Shown: positions 1 through 7,779, numbered from the stretch's first letter. The stretch: DNA of 16,250 nt from Rickettsia typhi (GCA_945903615.1 CAMDOL010000019.1:1-16250); one strand, 5' to 3'. Notes: generated by a model not told the origin, from the sequence alone. Program-made: numbers and translations.

Positions 1-16
1 TTTACAAAAATAAGAC

Positions 17-45
17 TTGCTTTTAGTAGTTAGATTCTAATAATC
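17..45 (+). promoter_or_regulatory. possible promoter of tRNA-fMet
   Basis: A -35-like TTGCTT (17-22) is followed after 17 nt by ATAATC (40-45), which would place the transcript start about 20 nt before the tRNA. An alternative -10, TAATAA (38-43), overlaps it. The match is modest and the sequence is AT-rich, so this is a weak call. Confidence 0.25.
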
Positions 46-72
46 ACCCCTCTTCTTATTTCTTTTCTATAT

Positions 73-145
<73 letters not shown>

Positions 146-149
<4 letters not shown>

Positions 150-184
150 AATCAAAAACCAAATCAAAAAACCAAATCAAAAAA
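146..184 (+). repeat. three tandem copies of the tRNA 3' end junction
   Basis: The unit ACCAAATCAAAA(n) occurs three times in a row (146-157, 158-170, 171-184), differing only in the length of the A run. The first copy contains the CCA end of the tRNA. Replication slippage is the simplest origin. No gene or convincing terminator is visible from here to the fabD stop at 246. Confidence 0.8.
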
Positions 185-245
185 TTAATACTTTTAATTA
201 AAACCGCTTTTGATTCAAATTCTTCAACTTGAAATAAGTCAAAAT

Positions 246-1196
246 TTATTCAACGAACAATTTAATATCTGCCAAACTCTGGATTGATTTTGAGGTCATA
301 TCTTTGCAAGTTCTACCAACCAAACCAGCCAAAACTTTTCCTGAGCCAATCTCGATAATTTCTTTAATGCCCTTGCTTTCTAAATAAAGCATAGTTTCGC
401 GCCAACGCACGGAGCCGGTGATTTGCTTCGCTAAAAGCTCTTTTATTTCTTCTGGGTTAGAAACTTCTTTTGCGGTCACATTGGCGATTAGTGGAATTGT
501 TGGGGTTTTAATGTCGGCTTTTGTTAAGGCAATTCTCATTTCATTTTCAGCATCCAGCATTAAAGCAGAATGGAATGCGCCGCTGACGGGAAGTTCAATA
601 GCGCGCTTGGCGCCTTTGGATTTGGCAATTTCAATAGCACGCAAAATAGCGGATTTAGAACCGCTGATAACAATTTGTCCAACTGAATTATCGTTGGCAA
701 TTTGACAAACTTCGTCTTCAGCAGCTTCATTGGCAATTAAATTAGCAATATCCACTTCAACTCCTAAAATTGCCGCCATTGAGCCAACAGTCTTGATCCC
801 ACAATTTGCCATAGCATTGCCTCGAACTTGTAAAAGTTCGGCAGTGGTCTTGAGTGATATTGCCCCAGCAGCGTGCAAAGCAGAGTATTCACCAAGTGAA
901 TGTCCAGCAACAAAACTGCATAAATCAATAATTTTTTTGCCAAATTCTTTTTCTAGAACTTCCACCAAAGCAATAGAAACAGCCATCAAAGCTGGCTGAG
1001 TGTTTTGGGTTTTAGTCAATTCTTCGTTTGATCCTTCAAAAATTATCGTGGAAAGTTTGTAACCTAAAATTTCATCAACAGTTTCAAAAACTTGTTTGGC
1101 GGATGCAAAATTATTATATAAATCTTTGCCCATTCCCACAATTTGTGAGCCCTGACCAGGAAAAACGATAGCGGTAGTATTTTTATTATTAGACAT
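246..1196 (-). CDS. fabD: malonyl-CoA:ACP transacylase
   Basis: FabD moves malonyl from CoA to acyl carrier protein in the cytoplasm, feeding chain elongation in type II fatty acid synthesis. The 316-aa protein has the usual family length. It shows the N-terminal GQGSQ motif (14-18), the nucleophile elbow GHSLGEYSA with Ser100, the conserved Arg in LLQVRG (125), and the catalytic His in GAFHS (209). The start overlaps the last 8 nt of galU, so it is probably translationally coupled, and no clear Shine-Dalgarno sequence precedes it. It is the last gene of the leftward operon. Other fab genes (fabH, fabG, acpP) often accompany it elsewhere but are not here. Function is secure. Confidence 0.97.
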   Translation of the reverse strand: MSNNKNTTAIVFPGQGSQIVGMGKDLYNNFASAKQVFETVDEILGYKLSTIIFEGSNEELTKTQNTQPALMAVSIALVEVLEKEFGKKIIDLCSFVAGHSLGEYSALHAAGAISLKTTAELLQVRGNAMANCGIKTVGSMAAILGVEVDIANLIANEAAEDEVCQIANDNSVGQIVISGSKSAILRAIEIAKSKGAKRAIELPVSGAFHSALMLDAENEMRIALTKADIKTPTIPLIANVTAKEVSNPEEIKELLAKQITGSVRWRETMLYLESKGIKEIIEIGSGKVLAGLVGRTCKDMTSKSIQSLADIKLFVE

Positions 1197-2052
1197 ACTT
1201 TTTTAGAATTGTTAAAAAATCATTTTTAATTTTAGGATTATTAAGTGCAAAAGCAATATTAGCCTCCAGAAAGCCCAAAACATTGCCGCAATCGAAACGA
1301 GTTCCGTTATAGGTTTGGTAATAAAACGGATAATCTTTGGCCATCAATTTCATTGCATCGGTCAATTGAATTTCTCCGCCGCTGCCTTTTTGGCATTTAG
1401 ACAAATAATCAAAAATTTGGGGCTGTAAAATATAACGACCATTAATTGCTAAATTGGATGGAGCATTATCAACGCTTGGCTTTTCAACCATATCAACAAT
1501 TCTCTGACTGTTTTTATCTGCAGCAATAATGCCATATTTATAAACATCTTTTTGATCAACTGGTGCAACGGAAATAACGCTGGAATTCATCTCATTTTTA
1601 TTTTGCAAATCAATCATTGATTTTAGAAAGTTAGTTTTATCTAAAATCATTTCATCAGCTAAAATTACCACAAAAGGCTCGTCGCCTATAAAATTGCGGG
1701 CGCACCAAACTGCGTGCCCCAAACCAAGCGGCTCTTGCTGTCTAACGAATGCAATTTGACCAGCATTAGGAAGCCAATCCATCACTTCTTTTAATTCAGT
1801 TGCTTTACCTTTTTCATCTAATGCTGATTCTAATTCATAAGCATGATCAAAATGATTGTTGATGGCATTTTTATTTCTGCCAGTAATAAAGATAAATTCT
1901 TCAATGCCAGCATTTTTTGCTTCTTCAAAAGCATATTGAATGAGAGGCTTATTGGCAATTGGCAACATTTCTTTGGGCATTGATTTTGTTGCTGGCAAAA
2001 ATCTTGTGCCAAGGCCACCAACTGGAAAAACGGCTTTTCTAATTTTTTTCAT
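1189..2052 (-). CDS. galU: UTP-glucose-1-phosphate uridylyltransferase
   Basis: GalU makes UDP-glucose from UTP and glucose-1-phosphate, the precursor for LPS and other surface glycans. At 287 aa it is full length. It has the nucleotidyltransferase signature GGLGTRFLPATKSMPKEMLP (12-31), the substrate segment QQEPLGLGHAVWCA (105-118), LADE (131-134) and a VEKP motif. Its ATG directly abuts the TAA of the upstream response-regulator gene (0 nt), and its end overlaps fabD by 8 nt, so the three genes are almost certainly one transcript. The glycosyltransferase further upstream in the same cluster could use its product, but that is inference. The protein shows no anomalies. Confidence 0.97.
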   Translation of the reverse strand: MKKIRKAVFPVGGLGTRFLPATKSMPKEMLPIANKPLIQYAFEEAKNAGIEEFIFITGRNKNAINNHFDHAYELESALDEKGKATELKEVMDWLPNAGQIAFVRQQEPLGLGHAVWCARNFIGDEPFVVILADEMILDKTNFLKSMIDLQNKNEMNSSVISVAPVDQKDVYKYGIIAADKNSQRIVDMVEKPSVDNAPSNLAINGRYILQPQIFDYLSKCQKGSGGEIQLTDAMKLMAKDYPFYYQTYNGTRFDCGNVLGFLEANIAFALNNPKIKNDFLTILKKYV

Positions 2053-3480
2053 TTAGCAATCTGGTTTGATTTTGCGATATATTGTTGAGCGACCAATTTT
2101 TAGTTGTTTGGCAACTTCCGATAAATTTCCATCGTAACATTCGAGCAATTTTGTAAATATTTCAGTTTCCAACTCTTCTAAATCTTTACATTGCCCATCC
2201 AAGTCAAAAAGATCAATAACGCCATCTTTTTTGCTAAGATATTGTGGTTTTCTTTTAGTTTTGGGAAAACTGTTAGAATTGACAATTTGCGGAAAATGTT
2301 CGGGTTGTAAAATTTCTTCATCACAAAGAATAACTGCCCGGAATATATAACTTCTTAATTGGCGGATGTTATCTTGCCAATCAAATCTACACAACATTTG
2401 TGTAGATTCGTCACTGAGACCTTTAATTCTTTTATTTTCGTTAACACTAAAATCTCGGCAAAAATTTTCTGATAATGTTCTAATATCATCGATTCCTCGC
2501 TCAGATAGGGATGGCATAGAAATTAGAAAAATATTTAAGCAATAATATAAATCTTCTCTGAATCTGCCGTGAATAACATAGCTTTCCAAATCTTGATTAG
2601 TAGAAGATATGATTCTAACACGAACATTAGAGTTTAATATGCCGCCAGCATACTCTAAAGTGCCATCTTGAATAAATCGGAGCAATTTGATTTGTATGTT
2701 AGGTGTCAAAGTATGGACATTGTCTAAAAACAAAGTTCCGCAATCGGCCTCTCTAATTTTTCCTAAAGATCTTTCGGTTATGCCGTGTTCTGGAGATTTT
2801 TCGCAGCCAAATAAAATTATCTCGGCATCAGATTGTTTGAGATATTTACAATCAACAGCGATAAATGGCCTTCCTGATTTTGATCCAGCTCCGTGAATTG
2901 CTCTTGCCAAAAGCTGTTTTCCAGTTCCAGATTCCCCCTCAATTAAGATTGGCACATTAGAATTGCAGGCTTTTTTGGCTAAATTAATTGTGGAAATAAA
3001 ATTTGGGCTAGAGCCAATCAGATCCACAAATGAAACTTGGTGATTGTTTTTGCGTTCTAAATGATAGATTTGTTGCTTAAGATTTTTTTTATCAATCGCA
3101 CTGTTGATTGCATTCACGACTCTGGCAAATAAATCTTTTTCACCCTTAACAATATAATCCATCGCTCCTAAATTGAGTGCTGAAATTGCATAAGAAACTT
3201 CACTTTCCGCCGTCAGAACAATGACCTGCAAATCACCTTTCACATTGGCAATTTGTCTTAAAACTGATAAGCCGTCAACATCAGGCATTGAAAGATCTAG
3301 TATCATTACCACTATTTCATTAGGTAAAATGCCATTCATTGGCTTTTTATCAACAAAAAAATCGACCACCTGCCTGCCATTATTCACAGCAATTATATTG
3401 TGACCCATATCGCTTATGAACCTTTCTAGCATCCTCACTTGTAAAGGCTCATCATCAACAATCATAATATTTCTAGACAT
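2053..3480 (-). CDS. NtrC-family response regulator with degenerate AAA+ domain
   Basis: A 475-aa regulator of receiver, AAA+ and Fis-type helix-turn-helix architecture. The receiver (about 1-125) is intact: acidic pair D9/D10, phospho-acceptor D62 in LDLSMPD, T90 and K112. The AAA+ domain (about 150-390) keeps Walker A GESGTGK (182-188), the FREDLYY segment and a sensor II-like NIRQLR. However, the GAFTGA loop that contacts sigma-54 is replaced by SPEHGIT (229-235), the Walker B Glu is Asn (LFLDN, 250-254), and the conserved Arg after FREDLYY is Cys314. The helix-turn-helix is at about 451-471. In NtrC-family terms it should bind DNA and respond to phosphorylation but probably not remodel sigma-54 polymerase. 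No sensor kinase is in the window. It heads the RR-galU-fabD segment, and its upstream region is entirely a palindromic element. Confidence 0.9.
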   Translation of the reverse strand: MSRNIMIVDDEPLQVRMLERFISDMGHNIIAVNNGRQVVDFFVDKKPMNGILPNEIVVMILDLSMPDVDGLSVLRQIANVKGDLQVIVLTAESEVSYAISALNLGAMDYIVKGEKDLFARVVNAINSAIDKKNLKQQIYHLERKNNHQVSFVDLIGSSPNFISTINLAKKACNSNVPILIEGESGTGKQLLARAIHGAGSKSGRPFIAVDCKYLKQSDAEIILFGCEKSPEHGITERSLGKIREADCGTLFLDNVHTLTPNIQIKLLRFIQDGTLEYAGGILNSNVRVRIISSTNQDLESYVIHGRFREDLYYCLNIFLISMPSLSERGIDDIRTLSENFCRDFSVNENKRIKGLSDESTQMLCRFDWQDNIRQLRSYIFRAVILCDEEILQPEHFPQIVNSNSFPKTKRKPQYLSKKDGVIDLFDLDGQCKDLEELETEIFTKLLECYDGNLSEVAKQLKIGRSTIYRKIKPDC

Positions 3481-3513
3481 AATAAATAAAGTTAGTTAGT
3501 TAAATCCCTCTTA

Positions 3514-3672
3514 TACCATTTCCAATCTATAATGCGTGATATAGGCAAAATATTTTAAGTCAAAAATTATTACAAAAATCGCCTCTGTATCAGGATATAC
3601 AGCAAGATTTTTGTGATGATTTTTGGCTTAAAAGATGAAGCATATGTCATGGATTATAGGTTGGAAATGGTA
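3514..3672. mobile_element. palindromic MITE-like element, copy 1
   Basis: A 159-bp element whose ends are inverted copies starting TACCATTTCCAA. The whole sequence folds on itself: the arms of about 70 bp pair at roughly 80%, closing on CTGTAT/ATACAG near 3592. A TTA flanks both sides (3511-3513 and 3673-3675), consistent with a 3-bp target duplication. The same termini bound a 160-bp element at 14525-14684. It encodes no transposase. It lies at the extreme 3' end of the minus-strand regulatory kinase-phosphorylase gene and supplies that gene's last codons and stop. Confidence 0.85.
3536..3563 (-). promoter_or_regulatory. possible promoter inside palindromic element
   Basis: On the minus strand, TTGACT (+ strand 3558-3563) is separated by 16 nt from TATCAC (3536-3541). 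It would start a transcript about 50 nt before the response-regulator gene. The -35 is good and the -10 weak. If real, the inserted element drives the RR-galU-fabD genes. A read-through transcript from the upstream genes is the alternative. Confidence 0.22.
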
Positions 3673-4487
3673 TTAGCTCGATAAAGTTGGATAATTTTTG
3701 CTGCAGTCTCTTCAACCGATCTTTTGGTTACATCAATAACTGGGCAGTTTAATTTGGAAAATAATTTTCTTGATTCGGCAATTTCAATTTTAACCGCTTC
3801 AATATCAATATAATCACTCTCAATATCTTTACCCAGAAGAGCTAAACGACTTTGACGAATTTGGATTAATTTTTCTGGATTGATAGTTAAGCCAACAATC
3901 AAAGGTTTTTTTAAATCATAAATATTTTCTGGGATTGTTTTGATGTCAACGAAAGGAATGTTGGCGGTTTTATAACCACGACAAGATAAATAAACTGAAG
4001 TGGGAGATTTAGAAGTTCTGGAAACCCCAACGATGATTATATCAGCATCATATAAATCCCAGCTTAATTGACCATCGTCGTGGTTGATTGTATAGTTGAT
4101 TGCTTCCACTCGTGAGAAATAATCACGATCCAACAGATGTTGCCGACCAATGCTATGACTAATGTTTAAACCCAAATAATTAGAAAACTCACTGATGATT
4201 CTAGACAAAACCGGAATACAAGGAATCTGCAATTCATAGCAATGATTCTTTAAATTCTCAATTAAACTATCCTCCATAATCGTATAAAGGACTATTCCAG
4301 GATTTTTAGTGATTGATTCTTTGACCTTTTCAATTTGACTTTTAGTGCGAATTAACGGCCAAACAAAATCATTAGAATCAACATCCTCAAATTGTGATAA
4401 AACCGCACGCGAAACTGAACTCAGAGTTTCTCCCGTGGAATCAGAAATGAGGTGAAGATTGATTATTTTTTTAGAAGATTCTGCCAT
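3654..4487 (-). CDS. PPDK/PEP synthase regulatory kinase-phosphorylase (DUF299)
   Basis: Proteins of this family switch pyruvate phosphate dikinase or PEP synthase off by ADP-dependent phosphorylation of a Thr and on again by phosphate-dependent dephosphorylation. The 277-aa protein has the family N-terminus HLISDSTGETLSSVSRAVL (12-30) and the P-loop-like GVSRTSKSPTS (154-164). Sequence alone does not tell me which enzyme is the target, and neither is in the window. It abuts the VirB10 gene upstream with 0 nt between them. Its last residues (NTISNL) and TAA are read from the palindromic element. Excising the element and one TTA predicts the original tail KRDLTN and stop, the same length, so the insertion probably did not harm the enzyme. 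Confidence 0.93.
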   Translation of the reverse strand: MAESSKKIINLHLISDSTGETLSSVSRAVLSQFEDVDSNDFVWPLIRTKSQIEKVKESITKNPGIVLYTIMEDSLIENLKNHCYELQIPCIPVLSRIISEFSNYLGLNISHSIGRQHLLDRDYFSRVEAINYTINHDDGQLSWDLYDADIIIVGVSRTSKSPTSVYLSCRGYKTANIPFVDIKTIPENIYDLKKPLIVGLTINPEKLIQIRQSRLALLGKDIESDYIDIEAVKIEIAESRKLFSKLNCPVIDVTKRSVEETAAKIIQLYRANTISNL

Positions 4488-5891
4488 TTATTTTCCAGTC
4501 CTGAGTGGTGGTATGGTCATATCAGCGTTCACAATGATGGTAATTTTTGTTCCTTGTGCAACTCTTATTACAGGCTTTACATCAATTGCGTTACCAACAA
4601 CTTGCCCAACTGTATCAATCAAAGTTTTGCTCACATCAGTGATAACTTGTGCAGAAGGTTTGCTGGTAGTAGTTGAAGTTCCTGTGCTTGGGCTGGTGGT
4701 TATGGTAGCAGATCCACCGCCACTAAGCTTTTCTGCAGCAATGGCACCACCAATCGCTAAAACACTAGTTAAAAGTGAGTTAGTTAAAAGCGCACCATAT
4801 TTATTATTAATGTCACCTTCAATACCAGCGCGCCCAAATTGATCCGACGCAACAAAGCCAATTTTCAAATCAACACCATCGGGGCGAATCAATCTTGTCC
4901 AGTTAATTTCTACCCTGCCCTGCCCGCGCACTATTGCGGTTGAATAATTTCCGTACAATCTTGAACCCTTTGGAATTAAAACATTGCTCCCCGCTTCCGC
5001 ATAAACATCCCGACTAATTATTCCTCTAATTGAACCAGGAATTTCAGTATTAATCGCCGTTTCCAAAACCGCCGTCATCATCTTACCTTGCATTATGGTG
5101 GTGGAGCGATCCTTAACTATAGTTGGCAAGATGGTGCTTTTACTTTCTTTTAAACTATTAATTGCATCTTTATTTAAAGGAATAATACCTCCAGAAAAAC
5201 GATCATTTTCCACAGAATTATCCACCACCGCTCCAGAACCAGTGCTTTCAACAATAATTGGTGATCTTCTTGGATCAAGCGGTACCTCAGGTTTTTGCTC
5301 AGTCGCTGGCTGATTAGGATTATTAGGATTATTCGGATTATTAGGATTTTGTGGCTGATTAGGATTATTCGGATTGTTAGGATTTTGTGGCTGATTAGGT
5401 TGGTTTTGATTAATTGGCCGCGTTTCACTATCAAGTTTTTTATCATCTTTTGGAACATCCAAAAAATTTGGCAAAACCGAATTATTAAAACTTAAATCTT
5501 TAGGAATTTCTGGAAGCTTAGGAATTTCTGGAAGTTTGGGGCTTTCCAGAATGTCTGGTTCTTGGGCACTCAAATCAACCACCTCTTCTAACAGCTCAGC
5601 AGCAGCTGGTGGGCCAGCTGGTGGAGTGGTTGAATTAGTTATAGATTGATTAGCTTGAACCTCTTCTAAATTATCAATCTTACTGGCTTTATCACCTTTA
5701 AAAAAGGCAAAATAAACTACAACCGTAATTAAAATTGCTGACGCAACAATTGCCATCACCTTACTACTTCTGCCACTAGCAACACCCGTATCACTATCAT
5801 CAATTTCCAATTCTTCATCAACTTGCTCGCTTTCATTCTGAGAGCCCTGCTTGAGTTCTTTCTGATGCTGCTTGAATATCTTACTCTTCAT
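4488..5891 (-). CDS. virB10: VirB10/TrbI-like type IV secretion protein
   Basis: VirB10 spans the envelope in type IV secretion systems, linking inner-membrane ATPases to the outer-membrane core. This 467-aa protein has the expected layout: a short charged cytoplasmic N-terminus, one membrane helix (about 45-64), a long Pro/Asn-rich periplasmic linker, and a C-terminal TrbI/VirB10 beta-barrel domain (about 260-467). That domain includes a segment rising to IPKGSRLYGNY and a hydrophobic helix-rich stretch (about 370-390) at the position of the outer-membrane antenna. It sits 8 nt after a glycosyltransferase and abuts the regulatory kinase-phosphorylase gene. No virB8, virB9, virB11 or virD4 is present, so it is separated from its usual partners. 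The rest of the system may lie elsewhere in the genome, as is common in Rickettsiales with scattered vir genes. Confidence 0.88.
   Translation of the reverse strand: MKSKIFKQHQKELKQGSQNESEQVDEELEIDDSDTGVASGRSSKVMAIVASAILITVVVYFAFFKGDKASKIDNLEEVQANQSITNSTTPPAGPPAAAELLEEVVDLSAQEPDILESPKLPEIPKLPEIPKDLSFNNSVLPNFLDVPKDDKKLDSETRPINQNQPNQPQNPNNPNNPNQPQNPNNPNNPNNPNQPATEQKPEVPLDPRRSPIIVESTGSGAVVDNSVENDRFSGGIIPLNKDAINSLKESKSTILPTIVKDRSTTIMQGKMMTAVLETAINTEIPGSIRGIISRDVYAEAGSNVLIPKGSRLYGNYSTAIVRGQGRVEINWTRLIRPDGVDLKIGFVASDQFGRAGIEGDINNKYGALLTNSLLTSVLAIGGAIAAEKLSGGGSATITTSPSTGTSTTTSKPSAQVITDVSKTLIDTVGQVVGNAIDVKPVIRVAQGTKITIIVNADMTIPPLRTGK
5307..5411 (-). repeat. in-frame Pro/Asn/Gln tandem repeats in virB10 linker
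   Basis: Residues about 161-195 of the VirB10 protein are built from PNN and PNQPQN units repeated in tandem, with matching near-identical 9-nt and longer DNA repeats. Unit length is a multiple of three, so slippage would change linker length without breaking the frame. Confidence 0.85.
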
Positions 5892-5899
5892 ATTTCTTA

Positions 5900-6970
5900 T
5901 TACTTAAATTTTTTCAGCAAATCTTTGAGGTTATTTTCAACTGCTTTTGTCGAATAAAATTTAATCAAATCTCTTTTAGCATTAGTGGTTAAATCAAATA
6001 TTACTTCCGGACTATTTAAAAAGTTTAAAACAGCACAAGCAATAAGATCGGCAAGTAGCTCTGGTTTAGAATTATCCAACAAAATTCCACTAACTTTATT
6101 TTTCAAAATCATCTTGGCGCCATCAGTGTTTGTAGTGATGATTGGCTTGTTATAAAGCATAGCTTCCAGAAGCGCAATACCAAAAGTTTCTTCACGAGAT
6201 GGCAAACAAAAAATATCAATTTTTTCAAAAAAGCTTTTTTTATCATCAACCCACCCCAAAAAATCAACTTCACTTTCCAAGCCAAATGAGTGGCAAAGCA
6301 TTTTTAGATTTTGCTCTTCATCACCTGAACCAGCAATTTTTAATTTTATTTGATAATTTTTATCGCGCAAAATTTTGATTGCAGAAATTAAAAAATCGAG
6401 ATTTTTTTCTGGAGATAATCTAGCAATTGTACCAATTACAATTGGACGACTTTTATCTAAAATAAAATTATCTAGATTAAATTCTTGCTGCTGATTTTCA
6501 GGAACATCAATAAAGTTTGGGATCACAAAACTCCTATCTTCAGCCTGCCCCAGATCCACCGTTTTATAAAAAATTTCTTTATTTACTGAAAAAACAATAT
6601 CGGCACCAATTGACCTTTTTACATTTTTACTATGATTAACCGCAATCAATGGAATTCTTTGTGACAATTTTTTGATTGCTTTTTTAGCTAGAACAATTGC
6701 CCTTCCAGTGTGTGCAAAAGCTAACTTAGTGCCAAATTCTTCGAGGGATTTTTTAATTTTTGAAATTGCAATAAAATCGTAATAACCAAGTGAGTTTTTA
6801 ACCTGAACAACCTTGATATTCAGACCTTGCAAATCCCTTATATAAGGCGCATTTTTACCAACAATTGCCAAAACTTCATAACCTAAATTGTTCAAAATTT
6901 TGCAATAACCCACGAATGATTGCTCAACTCCACCATTTTGAGTGCTTAATAAAATATTGGCAATTTTCAC
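5900..6970 (-). CDS. GT4-family glycosyltransferase
   Basis: A 356-aa GT-B fold enzyme of glycosyltransferase family 4, expected to add a sugar from a nucleotide-sugar donor to a surface polysaccharide or lipid at the cytoplasmic face of the membrane. The N-terminal half opens with the GGVEQ acceptor-side loop (13-17). The C-terminal donor domain has GTIARLSPEKN (180-190), IAGSGDE (212-218) and the family E-x7-E motif (E261 and E269 in EETFGIALLE). The start codon is GTG. It is the first gene of the leftward cluster and is divergent from sodB across 68 nt. Donor and acceptor cannot be read from the sequence; galU in the same cluster suggests an envelope glycan role, but UDP-glucose use is only a guess. 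Confidence 0.88.
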   Translation of the reverse strand: MKIANILLSTQNGGVEQSFVGYCKILNNLGYEVLAIVGKNAPYIRDLQGLNIKVVQVKNSLGYYDFIAISKIKKSLEEFGTKLAFAHTGRAIVLAKKAIKKLSQRIPLIAVNHSKNVKRSIGADIVFSVNKEIFYKTVDLGQAEDRSFVIPNFIDVPENQQQEFNLDNFILDKSRPIVIGTIARLSPEKNLDFLISAIKILRDKNYQIKLKIAGSGDEEQNLKMLCHSFGLESEVDFLGWVDDKKSFFEKIDIFCLPSREETFGIALLEAMLYNKPIITTNTDGAKMILKNKVSGILLDNSKPELLADLIACAVLNFLNSPEVIFDLTTNAKRDLIKFYSTKAVENNLKDLLKKFK

Positions 6971-7002
6971 TTGAATCTGTTTGTTTGAGTGGGAAAATTA
7001 AT

Positions 7003-7031
7003 TTGACTTGAAATCAGCCATAACTTATATT
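7003..7031 (+). promoter_or_regulatory. sigma-70-type promoter of sodB-hisB-nagZ
   Basis: TTGACT (7003-7008), a 17-nt spacer and TATATT (7026-7031) form the best promoter I found in the window. The predicted start, 6-8 nt beyond the -10, falls at 7037-7039, on or next to the A of the first sodB ATG (7039). The mRNA would therefore be leaderless or nearly so for that start. Confidence 0.7.
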
Positions 7032-7038
7032 TTCGCTT

Positions 7039-7779
7039 ATGCAAATGTCAAAAAGAAAATTCATTAAAACAGCAGTTTTAAGTTTTATTGGTCTCGTTGC
7101 AGCTTGTAAAAACAACAATCTTTTTAACTATAAAATTAATCTTAACCAACCAACTCAAGGAGCAAATATGACTTTCGAACTTCCAGCCCTACCTTATGCC
7201 AAAAACGCACTCGCGCCACATATCTCTGAAAACACTATAAATTTCCATTATGGAAAACATCACCAGACTTATGTAACCAACTTAAATAATTTGCTCAAAG
7301 ATACTGATTTGACCGGCAAATCTTTAGAAGAAGTAATCAAAATTTCTGCCGCTGATAAAACCAAAGCTGGCATTTTTAACAACTCAGCTCAAGTTTGGAA
7401 TCACACATTTTATTGGCACTCAATGAAACCAAACGGAGGTGGCAAACCAGCTGGAGAAATTCTTACAAAAATTGAAGCTGATTTTGGTTCATATGAAAAT
7501 TTTGTGACTGAATTCAAAAACGCTGGAACCACTCAATTTGGCTCTGGATGGGCTTGGTTGGTTTTAGATAATGGCAAATTAAAAGTTATAAAAACTGGAA
7601 ATGCCGAAACTCCACTTACAACTTCACTCACCCCACTTTTAACTATGGATGTTTGGGAACACGCTTATTATTTGGACTTTCAAAACGCCCGCCCAACCTA
7701 TATTGACACATTCTTGAATCACTTAGTTAATTGGGATTTTGCCAAGAATAATATGCTAAACAATTTAAAAAACGCTTAA
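7039..7779 (+). CDS. sodB: Fe-type superoxide dismutase with lipoprotein-like N-terminal extension
   Basis: Converts superoxide to peroxide and oxygen. Metal ligands H70, H122, D204 and H208 are present in the full-length numbering, and Gln118 in NNSAQVWNH is the Fe-type position. Ordinary SodB starts at MTFELPALPYAKNAL, here Met44 (7168), which has a strong AAGGAG 5 nt upstream. The frame stays open 43 codons further to 7039. The extra part reads as a signal: SKRKFIK resembles a Tat motif with KR in place of RR, followed by a hydrophobic stretch and a lipobox VAAC (Cys23). Two products are likely, an exported lipoprotein from 7039 and a cytosolic enzyme from 7168, though only the second may be made. 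hisB follows after 3 nt. Confidence 0.93.
   Translation: MQMSKRKFIKTAVLSFIGLVAACKNNNLFNYKINLNQPTQGANMTFELPALPYAKNALAPHISENTINFHYGKHHQTYVTNLNNLLKDTDLTGKSLEEVIKISAADKTKAGIFNNSAQVWNHTFYWHSMKPNGGGKPAGEILTKIEADFGSYENFVTEFKNAGTTQFGSGWAWLVLDNGKLKVIKTGNAETPLTTSLTPLLTMDVWEHAYYLDFQNARPTYIDTFLNHLVNWDFAKNNMLNNLKNA
7157..7162 (+). promoter_or_regulatory. Shine-Dalgarno for internal sodB start
   Basis: AAGGAG lies 5 nt before the ATG at 7168. Most other genes here start without a recognisable Shine-Dalgarno sequence, so this site argues that 7168 is a real start and that the 43-codon extension is optional or separate. Confidence 0.75.

Noticed and set aside
200..245. A terminator after fabD or the tRNA (short TTCAA/TTGAA inverted repeat).
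   Set aside because: The stem is 5 bp of A/T-rich sequence without a following U run on either strand.
5174..5495. Open frames on both strands across the virB10 linker, rich in Ile/Arg/Leu.
   Set aside because: They are shadows of the Pro/Asn tandem repeat read in other frames; the virB10 frame has membrane helix and domain structure on both sides.
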